This document shows, one piece after another, positions 11,891-24,219 of a DNA stretch of 64,000 nt; positions within the stretch are counted from its first letter, which is position 1, and every line of letters starts with the position of its first letter. The notes beneath the pieces were generated by a model. It worked only from the letters and a program-made list of their open reading frames with translations, searched no databases and had not been told where the DNA came from. Source of the DNA: Chamaecrista fasciculata (taxonomy: Eukaryota > Streptophyta > Magnoliopsida > Fabales > Fabaceae). The stretch lies in NCBI GenBank assembly GCA_003254925.1, contig QANZ01000267.1, positions 1 through 64,000 of the forward strand. The letters are read 5' to 3'. Made by a program: the position numbers and the translations under genes.

Positions 11891-12632
11891 TGTAATTTGC
11901 ATTCTGGTCCTCAAACTATTCTTTCTTATTTTTTTGTCATTGAATTTCATAAATAGACTCCATTATTGGTGACCGGGATTTTTTACAGGCCCCGACTTAT
12001 CATTTACACATGTTAGGGATTGATTAATTGGACCAGTACAAATTTATGGACCAAATTGTAATCTTAAAATAATTTTCATGTTATTTTCACTTTGGCCCAT
12101 CATCTCATCCAAATGGATTGACCAAAAAACCTTCATCCAAAAATATCTCATCCTCATGCTTTCCAAGAGCATCTAATCTCAACATCATCTCATCCAACCC
12201 ACCACCAAACACCTATCATCATCTCATCTCATTTTAATATCTCAATCTCATTTCATTATTTCTTACCATTTATGCCCCTATACAAAATAAATAAATCCAA
12301 CAACCTATTTCACCTAACCACAATTATTACATACCCTTTTATATAATTTCACACCCTATTTAACATCATTTTTTCTAAAATCACTCAAACACCAATACAT
12401 CATATCATCTCATCTCATTACAACATCATCTCATCCAAGTCACTTGGATGAGATTGGCTTGAGCTGCAATTGCTCCCAAACAAGCCCTAAGCAACAATAT
12501 TTAATGTTAAATTTTTGTAATTATGATTTTTTTTTTCCAAATGTAATTTAGATTTGCTTGAATAGAGCTTTGATGCATTTTTATAGCTATTGAAATAGAT
12601 TTAACGTACCAACTTCTAGGCTATTGTTGCGC

Positions 12633-12666
<34 letters not shown>

Positions 12667-12770
12667 TTGATAGTTCATACTTCATAATGTCAAGCAAGTA
12701 AGGCATGATGCATTAGCACATATAAGTTTAAAAATAATATTAGCATTTACGTAAATGCAATATTTATTTA
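11891..12770. other. AT-rich spacer with (TA)n microsatellite
   Basis: The stretch contains catctcatc-rich sequence (12090-12440), a (TA)n tract of about 25 bases at 12638-12662, and nothing that looks coding. Confidence 0.5.
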
Positions 12771-13361
12771 TTTATTTTGATCAAATCATGGCAAGCCATA
12801 AAGGTTACAGAAACACCCGTTCATCAAAGACGGGAGGAAAAGAGAGTCCACTAAGGGATTAGAAAATCTAATACAAACCACCCTCAACTCCCTAGAAAAC
12901 ATTATCAATACAGGAGATGAAATAAATCTCAGGCAACACATCCAAGAGGAAAAAAGATCTAGATCTCCTATACAAACAGATCTACAAACAAATAATCAGA
13001 AAACAAAGAAGATGCACAAGAGGCAACACACCCCCAAATCCCTCTCTGAGAGATCATCTTCAGCACCGTTTTCCACTTCAAACTTGAGTTCAACTTGTAG
13101 ATCTGAAGAGCAAACAACAAAAAAAGAAGAGATAAACCCTTTCCTAATGAAAGGGGAAAAGCTTCCCTAATGAAAGAACAACCCGTCCCTAATGGAAGGG
13201 GAAGGCCTCCCTAATGGAGGAGGGACCAAAAAGCATACCTACTAATATGGGAGGGCCACCGCCGCTTTCACAGCGACGGCCCTAGGTTGAGAGTTGCAGG
13301 GAGACGAAGCAGAAGAAGAAAGTCGCAGCAGCAGCGCTAGGGTTTTTTTTTCAATTGCTTT
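12771..13361 (-). mobile_element. Retroposed element (LINE-like, internally deleted) with 12 bp TSD
   Basis: The exact 12-base direct repeat aatatttattta flanks the element (12759-12770 and 13362-13373). On the minus strand the element starts near aaaaaccctagcgctgctg, a GC-rich leader like those of plant LINEs, and ends in ...gatttgatcaaaataaa, an A-rich tail. No reverse transcriptase is present. Inside (13135-13225) a tccctaatggaaggggaa-type motif repeats four times. It may be a LINE 5'/3' end fusion or a SINE-like retroposon. Confidence 0.6.
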
Positions 13362-13373
13362 AATATTTATTTA

Positions 13374-14755
13374 CTCTTACATTGTTGGTAAGGAATGGCT
13401 AGACTAACTTCTCTTTTAAGGCCGGTCCAAGTCCTACTCCTACGCTTGGGCTGGTCTTAATTTATGCAAAAATATTCAAATGTCCTTCAAAGATCCTATA
13501 TACATCCTTCTTTCGTATATGATCATCTACTTTCAATTTTCTTTTATTTCTCTTATATATCCTCGTATACTTGATATTAAGTTGGACGTTGGAGTCTTAT
13601 CATGGGAGACCTCCCTCATGGTTGAACTAACCCTTGCAGGTACCAAGGGCTTAGAGCAAGAGCGATGATTTCAGATGTATTATCAATTATTTAAATGCTA
13701 ATATTTACTGAAATTAGAAAATTTTAAGCCACTATTTGCATGTTTGAATATAGTATGTAACAAACTATAATACTCCAAGAAACTTATTTTAGTTTGAGAG
13801 AACTTAAAATGAGGATGAAAAGAAATATGTGAGTGAATGACTTATTATCAATTCAAGGTTTTTTTAGTATAAATGTGGGTACCAAGAAGAGGGAAAATAT
13901 CTGGAAATTCGTCTTAAAATGTAATGGTTCAAATGGGTGGCTGTTGAAGGTGATCATTAACGCATTATTAGGCGTTAGTGATCGTTTAGGCAGTCAGTCC
14001 GTATTAATCAGTATGAGTGGTTATGATAAATTTATTTTAATTTGTTATATTGTACAAATTAATCTTATGTAAAAGGAAAATTAATAATAAACCAATTTTT
14101 TCCCAAAAATTAAGGATTAGAATTTAGAAACTACCAATACATGCAGGAGCCCTACTTCTCATCATAATCATCTCTTCAAAAAGCACTAGAAAGTTCTGCT
14201 ATGTCACAAACTCTTCAGGTACAAATTAGTCATACCCATGATTGAAATTAAATGATATTGTAATCAAATTAGGTACTTTTACTAAATCCTGCTGCTGGCT
14301 TATATTAAGAAGTCAGGAAAAAAAAATCTACAATATCATAAAGTTAATAATCGGCTACAAAAGAAGATAAAAGAAAAAAAAAGATATACATGTATTTACA
14401 GTTTCCTCAAATTTATCAAAAAACCAAGCAAATACAGATCAGAAATAATGGCAAGCCGCTATCATCATCATCTCCAATTCTCCATCACCTCTTCTTTTCA
14501 AACAAAAGCATGGAGTTTCCAAAATCAAGAAATAAAAGTAATTAGCTCGAAATTGAGGTGACAGGACTTGAAGAGAAGAACAGAAGAATGTAGAAAATGA
14601 TATATAGGCCCTAGAATATATATAATCTTAAAGGGAAACCAAAAATCATACTCTTAAAACATGTGGCTTGGTGTATCTGATCATCAAACCTAAGAACCTA
14701 GATGAGTTGCTAAGCTATAATTAGCGAGTGAGGCTTAAGATTCCCATATATGGCC
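13374..14755. other. Spacer and probable 3'UTR of the serine-rich gene
   Basis: No recognisable product in the short ORFs at 13480 and 13833. The last several hundred bases are plausibly 3'UTR of the minus-strand gene ending at 14756. Confidence 0.4.
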
Positions 14756-16522
14756 TTAACGACAACATGGAAGACAACGACAACACTTGCTCCATGTCCA
14801 ACAACATGAAGGTGACCAAGAGTAGCACCAGCATGAATGGCAACAGCCGGAGTTCGAACGAGTTGAGCGTGGTGGTGCTACTTCATATGCATCCATTTTG
14901 GGGGGAATAGATGCTTCTTGTTCTTGTGATGATTGCTGTGAGGGTTCATCAGTTTTTGCCGAACTGACTCCGTCGGTATCTGTCAAACTGCAGAAAGATT
15001 TCAAACATCAATATTAGATCAATGTGCTTGTACAGCTTGATCTGAATATAGAAGGACTTTCTCAGAGTTTCAGAAGAACTAGAGTGTCATCAACTATGAA
15101 GCAAGGACATTTCATTTTGGGCGAATGTCATGGTATCTGATGTGTCTATATCCGACACAATGAATGTCTACGAGTGTTAAAATTTAAAATAATGTTTTTG
15201 CAACTCCAATGCAATGAAAAATAGAAAAAAATGACAAATATGACAGGTTTAATGAATAAATATTATAATTTTTGAAGTTTAGATATTTAATTGTCTCTTA
15301 AGTTTTGTCTACTGTCATAGCTTCATAGGTAAAAAACTAAGCTCAAATATCAAAACAGATAACAAGGACATACATCAAACCATAGGTGAGACAGAACAAA
15401 GTAAACTGAATGAACAGGAACCATACAGAAGAAGAAATAGTCAAAAGAGAATAGCTAGAAGCTGTTTCAAATATGATGCTTAGATGTGTCTTAAATGTAG
15501 AGAGTAAACATGCATATATAGGTAAGAACATTAAATTAGTATTTGTATACGAAACACAGAACAAATTGGACTCACATTGGGAAAGCAAAGGAGCAAGTAC
15601 TGGTTCCACTATATCGAGAATGACCGGAGACATTGGAGAATTTGTTAATTATATCTTGTGGTAGTGAATTCTGTAATTGCAATTGGTTTTGGTTTTCACT
15701 ACTAAACCTCTCTTCTTCTGGCTTGAAAGCTTGCTCTGACACTTCTTCATTTGTTTCCAAATTCTGATCTGAACTAACACTTTTTCTGTACATTTCTATG
15801 TCCTCGGGTATCATGTCAAACGAGGGTGGACTAAACATACAAAACTCAGTAGATTTGGTCAATTCTCCTGACTTGTATAATTCATTGATAACATGGTCTT
15901 GCGAGAAACTACTGTTTCCTATATGAAGGCTAAACAAGGATTCATTAGAAGCAGTGCTCCAATCCATGGGATTATTTGTACTTCTTGAAAAGATTGAAGA
16001 TGGAATCCTCTTAGGATCATATCCTGATGAATGATCCATCACTTGGACTGGAGGGCTTACAGTTGGTGCTGCAAAGTTTGATATGGGAAGAACTGGAGAG
16101 TCATTGTTGTCAACTTCAGATTTGGCAGAGCTATTATCACTGGAAACATCATCATCATGCTGTAATTCATCTTCTGATGCAGGTTTAGATGCCTGAGACT
16201 CAGATTTAACTAATAACTCTGGTTTTAAAAAATCATCTAGTGATGATGGTTCCACTGAAGAAGCAGAACTTAAACTTCTTCCATCACCCACGTTTACTTC
16301 TATTAGAGCTTCTGAACCCACACTACTGCTTCTGCTTTCATCACTCCCATCAATTATTACCTCATGGTTTGAATTGGAATGCTCACTGCTTCCCCTTCCA
16401 TTAGGAGTTTCTGGATCACATGTATCCACATGCTTATTATCGTCTTTGGTCTGATCAACTTTCTCTGCAGACATTTCTAAATGCTTGCTACTTAATTCCT
16501 TTCCCTTCAATGAACCCTGCAT
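14756..16522 (-). CDS. Unrecognised serine-rich protein with cysteine-rich C-terminus
   Basis: Two exons join in phase on the minus strand: 16522-15576 (donor AT|GTGAGT) and 14987-14756 (acceptor CTGCAG|TTTGAC), giving 392 aa. Much of it is acidic and serine-rich, so probably disordered. A conserved-looking core reads DPKRIPSSIFSR followed by NPMDWSTASNESLFSLHIG (about residues 180-212). The last ~30 residues are crowded with Cys and Trp (GCCHSCWCYSW ... CCRCLPCC), perhaps for S-acylation or metal binding. I recognise the layout as plant-type but cannot name a function. The ATG at 16522 lies in ATGCAG|GG, which could itself be a splice acceptor, so translation may start in an upstream exon or at Met17. 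Possible upstream donors lie near 17238 and 17462. Confidence 0.75.
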
Positions 16523-17800
16523 TAGGTTATATTATATCATCAAGACTAAATTCGCGTATCAGGAACATGGAAAGTTAACTTCTAGTTACTATATTAATTG
16601 CACGAGTTAAGAATATAAAAGATTTTTTTATTAAGAAAATGGAGAGAGAGAGAAGAAGAAAAACAAACATGTTTAAGAATTGTTATATTGTATATACACA
16701 TACGAAATGATCAAGGACGCAGAGAATAACTTAATATCAACTTAAACCCTGAGAACCCGGATGTCATATGTCATCCATTCAATTCATTATTCATAGTTTA
16801 GAGATGAAAAAAGGGCATACGATGAAATTGGTAAATTGGAGAATATCTTCTTGGCGTAGCATATTGCTAATGCTTGTCTAATGCCTTTTAGATTATGTAG
16901 ATAGCCTAATATAAGGAAGTATATTTCTCATCCTAGGTAGACCTTAAAAATCACGTGAGCAAAAATATCGTTAAAAATCCATTGCATCATGCAAAATTCG
17001 GAGCCTCTTATCAATGCAATAACAAAAAATGCCTTCATAATAATGATATTACCAATACCATCATCCCCTTCTTTAATATGCTTCCTTTCCAATTTTTCTA
17101 ATTTCTTATTTTGTATCTGCATGACCCACCGATTAGGCAGTAAAAAAAAATGTCAACATATACGCAGTCTTATCCGAGCAACCTTACCATTTGGCTAAAA
17201 GTTATGCAGATAATAACACAAAATCCGAATAACTTACCGATTACGCCAGGCCGTTAGAATTTCTGTCACCGGAAACGGCACCGGCCAATCAGCAGTAGTT
17301 CCTTAATTATCCCAAATTTCCGGTCTATAAATTACAACATAAGCACAGATATTAAGAAATCATGGATAAGAAATTAAAATCTCATAAATAAAAAAAAATG
17401 AAAGAATCCATACGATAGAAACAAAAATAAACAGAAATACTAGAGGAGGAATCTGGGTTTACCGATTAGTTTTTAGGGAATTAAGGGCACCGAGAATTAT
17501 ATTTGAAAAATAATCGATTGCGTGATTGATAATGATAATCTTTTCAACTCCTTTGTTTGGTTCGTTGACTCCTCTCGGCTTCGATGTCAAAAGAGAAATT
17601 AGGGTTTGGAGGGAAAGAAAGAATTATGTTATGGCGAAAGGTCTTGCGACATTTTCGCCTTTTTCCGAAAATCCGATTGCCTTCTCTGTTTATCTATATA
17701 TCTCTCCGTTTCGCGCCAAATCATTCTTTCGTCCAACGTAACGTATTCATCAGATTCGCCAATTATTTAGCGCCACGTGGCAGGTAAAGTATGGCATTTG
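16523..17800 (-). promoter_or_regulatory. 5' region of the serine-rich gene
   Basis: On the minus strand there is a donor-like site cgtaatcg|gtaagt near 17238, a possible acceptor (tttatag near 17327) and another donor-like site near 17462. This suggests one or two 5'UTR exons. The plus-strand ORFs at 17526-17787 have no recognisable product and probably lie in the promoter/5'UTR. Confidence 0.35.
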
Positions 17801-19562
17801 ATTGGACCAGAAAAAACGGTATTACATTATTATGCCATGGATAAGATTTGTATTACTTATCTGTTTTTGTCATTAAATTTATGATTATAAATATTATATA
17901 TATAGGCTAAATTAATATAATATTTTATTAAAAATTTATATAAAATTTTTAATTAACTCTTAAAAGTTAAAATTCTAATAATGTTAAAATTATTTATAGG
18001 ATATCAATTATAAATTAATATTATCAAAAATTAAAGAGTAATGAACAATTTATTTCTTGAAAGATCAGTGAGTTAATAATTTAATCTCTAAAAAATTGAA
18101 ATATAAATTTTGATCCTTAAAAGAATAAAATAATATGCTCTTTAGTTTATCAAAAGGACTAATAACTATTCCATTTGATTTTTTCAAGTTTAAAATGTGT
18201 ATTTCAATCTTTTAATTTATTACACTCCATTTATAATATTACAAGATCCAATTATGTAGGTGAGAATAATTTACATGATTTTTTTAATTACACTTTCAAT
18301 CAATGGAAGTAAATAGCTAGACAAATTTTCTCGAAAATATAAATATTTTTTTGGGTCCTTCTACTATGTATCCTAAGGACACATGTTAAGGTTTCTTTTA
18401 ATTGGTCAAGTGGGTTTTTAAACATTAAAAATTATCTTTTAAATAAATTTTCGTAGATTTCAAGATATGAGATGTTATACTAACCGATCAGAAGAAACCT
18501 TCAAATATGCCCTAAGGACACATGTTAGATAAATCTATATGTGTTTCTCCCAACATGTGATGGGAAACTGATAGTTTTTGAAGGTATTTTCCTTTTTATT
18601 TGTTTTTTTTTCTATATTTAAAGAAACATGTCATAAGTGGGCTAATTTTGACTGATATACCATCAATATCAAATTAATTAATATTATTAAAATTGGATTA
18701 GAGGGTTATTTGAATAGATTTTTGGATCGATTAGTTCAATCGGTCAGATCAAATCGAATCATATCATAATTATATAAATAAAATAAATATTAATTACTTT
18801 AAATATAAATAATCTATAATTAATAAAAATATAACCATAAAATTAATTTAACAATAACATATATTTATAAATATATAATTTCATTGTCTTATACAAATAA
18901 AATATATAAAAGTCATAGCATAAACAATTATAATTAAGTTAGTCAAAATATTAAAAAAAAAAAAACAAATTTTTTCTTTCATTCTCATGTCTCGATCAGA
19001 CCGATTCAACCATTACTCCTATTTGATTTTCATAACATTGAGATTAACACATTGTTGATGTCAAATTTTAACTTAGGCACTACATGCGAGTGTTATTTGA
19101 TACAGAAAAAACTAAGAAAATAATTTCAAAAAAGAAAAGAATGTCATTGATTACCCCATCATATATGGACTGTCGGAGGTTTTTTCTTCTTTCTGTGAAC
19201 TTGTTTTAAGACTTCCTTTTCCCATATTGCCACCTTACTTATCGTCAAAATTGTTTATTGTCAAATTATATTCCAAAAATTACATGCTTCCTAGTTCCTA
19301 TGAGTGCTTCATTGATGTGAGATCTATATGTAGAAGTTGAGGGTAAAGTTTTGAACTTGAACTCATCTTTGCTCTATATTAACAAAGAGGGGAACGTGGG
19401 GTACCAAAATTAACCACATAACTCAGTTACACCAAATTGTAGAGTTCAATCTTGCGGGTGAGTTTGTGAAGAAAGCTGAAGATAATTAAGAAGATGAAGA
19501 GAGTGAGATCGGTGATATAATTTGAGGCATGCATGCTTCAGTTGGAGGATATTTCTAGAATT
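17801..19562. other. Very AT-rich intergenic spacer
   Basis: No gene is seen. The direct repeat cctaaggacacatgtta occurs at about 18370 and 18511, with inversely related aaggtttctttt / aagaaacctt inside. This is probably a short decayed MITE (18355-18530). Confidence 0.4.
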
Positions 19563-19579
19563 AGAATTTGATAAACTTT

Positions 19580-20186
19580 GGCTTTTCCTGTGTCACCGTT
19601 CTCTCAATAGTAGTGACCTCCCTTTCATCTTGTAGTGTTGAAAACCCCTCCTCTGTGAGGGTCTTTCTCATTATAAGAGTATTATTTTATTTCAAGGATT
19701 TTGTGGCGGCGGCGTTCTGGATCAGAACGACTGTGACTTTGGACTAGGCATTCCACGGCGGCTTGTAGCTTTCACAACGGCTTCCTGGTTTGGTTTTGAT
19801 TTTTGGATGCTCTTCCGCGACGTCGTTTGGTTTTATCAAATTATTATTATTGCTTTGAGTCTAATTATGTCTTTGTTTAGAACAACCAGTGGGGTTACAT
19901 GTTGTCCTGATTGGAAGTGTTTGTCTTTTTTAGATGACTTTATTTATGTTTTCAATTATATAGATAATTGTAGCTTTATTTGGATCCCTAGATCCGCTAA
20001 CTTGATAGCTGATGTCTTGCCAATTTGTCTGAAACGAGGATGAGTCCTTTTGGATGGGTTGCAAATCTCTCACCTTCGTCAGTTGATATCATGCCTAGTG
20101 TTGTTGTTTATGCTAAGTTATCTTTGCTTTATTAATTATTTTGTTTTAATTTTGAATGAATTATATTTCAGATAAAAAAAAAAGAA
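19580..20186 (+). mobile_element. 5'-truncated LINE with 17 bp TSD and A-rich tail
   Basis: The exact 17-base direct repeat agaatttgataaacttt (19563-19579, 20187-20203) flanks a 607 bp insert that ends in an A-rich tail. At 19950-20040 the plus strand reads SFIWIPRSANLIADVL, the end of the RNase H-like (RVT_3) domain typical of plant non-LTR elements. The upstream part is degenerate. This is a classic 5'-truncated target-primed insertion. Confidence 0.85.
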
Positions 20187-20203
20187 AGAATTTGATAAAC
20201 TTT

Positions 20204-20761
20204 AAGCCAAATTTGACTTCACGTCTCCTCTTTTTCTCCACATGCAACCAGCGGCACAATTTCAGGCAAAACAAAAAAAACCAGCGGCACAATTGTCACA
20301 AAGCACATTGACAAGCAAATGGTGTTTATTGAAAATTAGATAAAGTTTCTTAAATATATGTTTAAAGATTCTTTTAATTACTTATATTCTCTCTCTTTTT
20401 TTAAAAAATTTTCATGTTTAATATTATTTTTATCATAACTAGTCATACATAAAACTTTTGACAAGTTAAAAAGTTGACAATAAAAACATAAACACTTTTA
20501 CTTAAGTTTGGCCGGTTTATGAGTCTTGCAAGTAGGCTTTGGATAGTTTATTTAGGGGTTTAATAAAAGGGGAATTTTAAAATGTAAAGTGGGGTATTAG
20601 GTATGTATACAATTGCAAGGTGACATAATTTCATTTTTTAAAGTAATTTAATGCTATAAAATAATAAAAAAAGATAATTTTTTTAACTAATTATAATTGT
20701 GTATGGAGCCACGTCACTAGTTACATGCATATCCCACTTTGTATCATAGATTAACCCTTAA
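20204..20761. other. AT-rich spacer between insertions
   Basis: A short direct repeat (ccagcggcacaatt at about 20250 and 20281) is the only pattern seen. No gene. Confidence 0.4.
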
Positions 20762-20770
20762 TAAAATTAA

Positions 20771-21200
20771 GGGTAAATTACACTTTGATACCCTGTGGTT
20801 TGACCCTATTTCACTTTGGTACCCTGTGGTTTGAAACTTAACACTTTGGTACCTTGTGGTATTCTCCATTAACACTTTGGTACCCTTTGGAGCTATTTTG
20901 TAATTTTAACCACAACAAATTTTGCAAAAATTATATAATGACCCCAAAAAATTTTTAAAAAATTACAAATAGGTCCCTGGATACATATTATATAGGGACT
21001 AAAATGAAAAATTTAAAATTTTTTTGGGGTCAATATGTAATTTTTGTAAAATTTATTATGGTTAAAATTACAAAATAGGTCCAAAGGGTACCAAAGTGTT
21101 AATGAAGAATACCACAGGGTACCAAAGTGTCAAGTTTCAAACCACAGGGTACCAAAGTGAAACAGGGTCAAACCACAGGGTACCAAAGTGTAATTTACCC
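20771..21200. mobile_element. Foldback element with GGTACC arms, 9 bp TSD
   Basis: The 430 bp palindrome starts gggtaaattacactttg and ends caaagtgtaatttaccc. Each arm carries four copies of a ~30 bp 'actttggtaccctgtggttt' type unit. The exact 9-base target duplication taaaattaa lies at 20762-20770 and 21201-21209. It is Mutator-like and non-coding, and a relative of the array at 4255. Confidence 0.88.
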
Positions 21201-21757
21201 TAAAATTAAAGCAAAATAAATCTTATTTGCCACATTTCTTGCCGCACATGTAAATTTTGGGACATGATTTGAAAATAAGTAAGATTAATTAAAGGGTAAA
21301 TAATAAAGAAGATCCATGTAGTTTGGGGTATTTAGATATCGACTCTCTGTGGTTTAAAAAGTATCAATTTAGGTCTTGAGGTTTACTCTGTTAGTAGAAA
21401 ATGTCTATGTGGTTAATCTCTATCCAAAAATTAATGAGAAATGCATTTTATCTAGATTTCACCGTTATTTCAAGATTTTCTTTCATTTAGGTCCCTACTT
21501 CATCTCAGAATAATTTAGAAAGTTTATCATCTTTATAAAAAACTCAATTCAAGTTTTATCTATATTCTACCGGGTCCCCAACTTGATGAAAACGAAGCTA
21601 GACTTTAATATAATGTTTGAGAATGTTAGAATACATAAAAAAAAAAAAATTAGCATTTGGCAGTTTTTAGTGTTGTTGCTGCCAAATGCTAATTTTTTTT
21701 ATGCCAACGGAGTAAACTCAAGCCTTAAATTAGCATTTCGCAGTAACAACACTAAAG

Positions 21758-22685
21758 TCCTTGTCAATGATCTAATCGATCACACCTCCTTTTCTTGGGA
21801 CGTCGATAAAATTTGTCGTATCTGTTTTGGGGCTGATGTCGCTGCTATCCTAAACTCTGCTGGTCCGACTCGTAACATGCAGGACTCGTGGGTTTGGACT
21901 CCTGTTGCCACTGGGTTGTACATTGCAGCAGCTGGTTTCGAGCTGCTTCGCCGGGTGGACCATCCAGGTAATGGTAATAACTCTGTTGTCACCTTTCCAT
22001 GGAAGGATTTTTGGAAGTCTAAGGTTCCGCCGAGGATCCTTCTCAATGTCTGGAAGATTTATAATAATGGCATTCCTACGTTCTCCAACCTCAACAGACA
22101 TCATCTTCACTACGATATTGTTTGTCCCTTTTGTGGTGATACGGATGACTCGATCTCGCACACGTTTTTGCGTTGTAGTTTTGCCAGAGTTGTCTGGTTT
22201 GGATTACTGTTTGCTGTTAGGAGTGAGGTTCGAGGTGGGCACTTTTAGCGGTGGCTCCTTGGGTGGATCTGTCGTTGGAAGAGAGACAGGGACAGGTTTG
22301 ATACTTCGTGGATTACCATTTTGGTTAGTCTTGACAGGATTTGGATGTACAAGAATGAAATTGTTTGGAAAGGTGCCAAAGTCCTCCCGTCGACAGTAAT
22401 TAGGTCTATTTTATCTTCTGTTGAGTCTTATGTTTCTGCTTATAGTCATTTTCAGCTTCCTTCTATTAGGTCATCCTTTAATTCTGCTTATGATTTTAAT
22501 TTTCCGCATCTCATTGCTTCCTCGAGTCACAATCCAAACACCCCCACCGTTGGTAGTCTGTCTGGGGAGGTCTGTGATTATGATTCGTAGAGGCTCTTTG
22601 TGTACTCTAATTCACCGTTTTTATTTATCAAAAAAAAAAAAAAAAAANNNNNNNNNNNNNNNNNNNNNNNNAAAAAAAAAAAAAA
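21758..22685 (+). mobile_element. 5'-truncated LINE with zf-RVT domain, nested in a foldback element
   Basis: At 21776-22246 the plus strand encodes a zf-RVT-like region: SWVWTPVATG, WKSKVPPRILLNVWKIYNNG, CPFCGDTDDSISHTFLRCSF. A frameshift near 22240 leads to VSLDRIWMYKNEIVWKGAK and a C-terminus ending at 22590. A poly(A) tail follows and is interrupted by 24 N. The direct repeats aacactaaag (21748-21757 and 22686-22695) fit a target-site duplication. It is inactive. Confidence 0.8.
22648..22671. other. Assembly gap (24 N) inside poly(A)
   Basis: A run of N sits within the LINE A-tail. The true length of the tail is unknown and the gap is probably small. Confidence 0.98.
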
Positions 22686-23204
22686 AACACTAAAGGAAAA
22701 CTAGCAAAAAGAATGGATACTTCATTAAGTGGGGAAAAAGCATTTTGGGGAGGTGATTTCAAGTGCTAAATTCAGTTTTCATATTTTATTATTGGTAAGT
22801 GTTCTTTCACTTTTAAATTGTGTTTATGTTGTTGTGTTACTCCTTTGCTACTTGATTACATCTAGGATAATGATTTCTTGTTTGAAAATGACATGAAAAT
22901 AGAAAGAATGGATCAAGATTTTCGATTTGCAAGTTTGAGAGACCTGTTTGATAAAGATGATAAACTTTCTACACTATTTTGAGATGAATCAGGACCCAAA
23001 TGAAAGGAAATCTTGAAAGGAGTGAAATCTGGATAAAAACTCATTTTCCGTTAATTTTTGGATGGAAATATACCACATGGACTTTTTCTGCCAATGGAGT
23101 AAACTCAAGCCTTAAATTGACACTTTTTAAACCACAACCACAAGGACCTGATCTCTAAATGTCCAAACCACAAGGACCTTCCTTGTAATTTACCCTTAAT
23201 TAAA

Positions 23205-24219
23205 TATTTGTTAACGTATTGGTAAAAAAAAACTTAAATACTTGTTAAGATTATTAACATAAATGGTAGATTATTTAAATTGGTCTTATATCTTTGTTTT
23301 AGATTTTATTTTGATCCAATTTTTTTTTCAGAAGTTTCCAATTGATCCTACATATTTTCATAGTTATTCATTTTTTTTTTATTACAAATTACTTAATAGG
23401 ATCAAATCTCTCTTGTTTCAAATTCGAATGGGACAATTCTAAAACTACAAATTTCTTTTGAAAAGTATTTTATCTATATAGTTAGTGTTGCCAGCAAATA
23501 ATGTCAAATTGAATTTTTAAAGTTGGATGTTGGTTTCATGGTCAAATAAGCGAAGTTGATGATATATATTTTTTTTGTTTTGAGTATGAATGAGATGAGC
23601 TTGGAGTGGTAAGTCACTCTTGAAAAGTTTTTCTTTTCTTGTTAGGAACGCGTAGGGGATCCGGTGATTTTGTCACTATCCGTATCCGTTCATCCTATCC
23701 AAAATTCGTGTCCGATAAATTAATTTATGTATCTGCACCCTATCCGATATCCAGTATCCGAAATATCTGAAAAAATGTAGATATAAGATAGGATATCCTA
23801 TTTTATAAATCGGATATATGGGTACCCGATATCTATTATCCACCAACTAATATAAATAAATGAAATTATTATAAAGTGTAACCTATAATTCTAAACCCAT
23901 TGTATTATGACTTAAAATGAGAGAAATATGATTAGTTTTGCTTATTTGATCATGAAACAAGTGATCCACTTTCAAGGACTTGATTTGACCATGTTTTTTT
24001 CAACTCGACAGAAAAAGTACTTGTAAAAAATAACTCATTATTCTAGGCTCATCAGATTCGAACTTGAAACAAGAGAGATATGACCCCATTCAGTAGTTTA
24101 AAAAAAATGAACAACTATAAAAATATTTTGGACTAATATGAAACTTTTGAAACATTTTGGACCGAAATAAATTTGAAGGTTTACATCTGAGACCAACTTG
24201 AACATTCTACTTTGAGAAA
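23205..24219. other. Repeat debris, including a partial 'ggatatccg' element
   Basis: At 23650-23850 actatccgtatccgttcatcc and repeated gatatcc/ggatat phrases match the vocabulary of the hAT-type MITE at 52158-52601, but one end is not recognisable. The flanks contain 'caaattcgaatggga'-type phrases of the dispersed repeat family. No gene. Confidence 0.5.

Larger units (their letters stand above)
21294..23195. mobile_element. Foldback element with nested LINE, 9 bp TSD
   Basis: The left arm (21294-~21570) and right arm (~22910-23195) are imperfect inverted copies. Shared phrases include gggtaaat at the tip, ggtttaaaaagt..tcaatttaggtctt, and agaaagtttatcatctttat. The target duplication ttaattaaa is at 21285-21293 and 23196-23204. 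The middle is occupied by a LINE (21758-22685). Next to it, 21702-21731 repeats right-arm sequence (gagtaaactcaagccttaaa) in direct rather than inverted orientation, so the element was rearranged internally. Confidence 0.82.

Noticed and set aside
17526..17787. Plus-strand ORFs upstream of the serine-rich gene
   Set aside because: No recognisable motifs, and they lie where the minus-strand gene's promoter and 5'UTR are expected.
22421..22693. ORF reading through the N run with a poly-Lys end
   Set aside because: Artefact of poly(A) and gap; another frame carries the LINE C-terminus.
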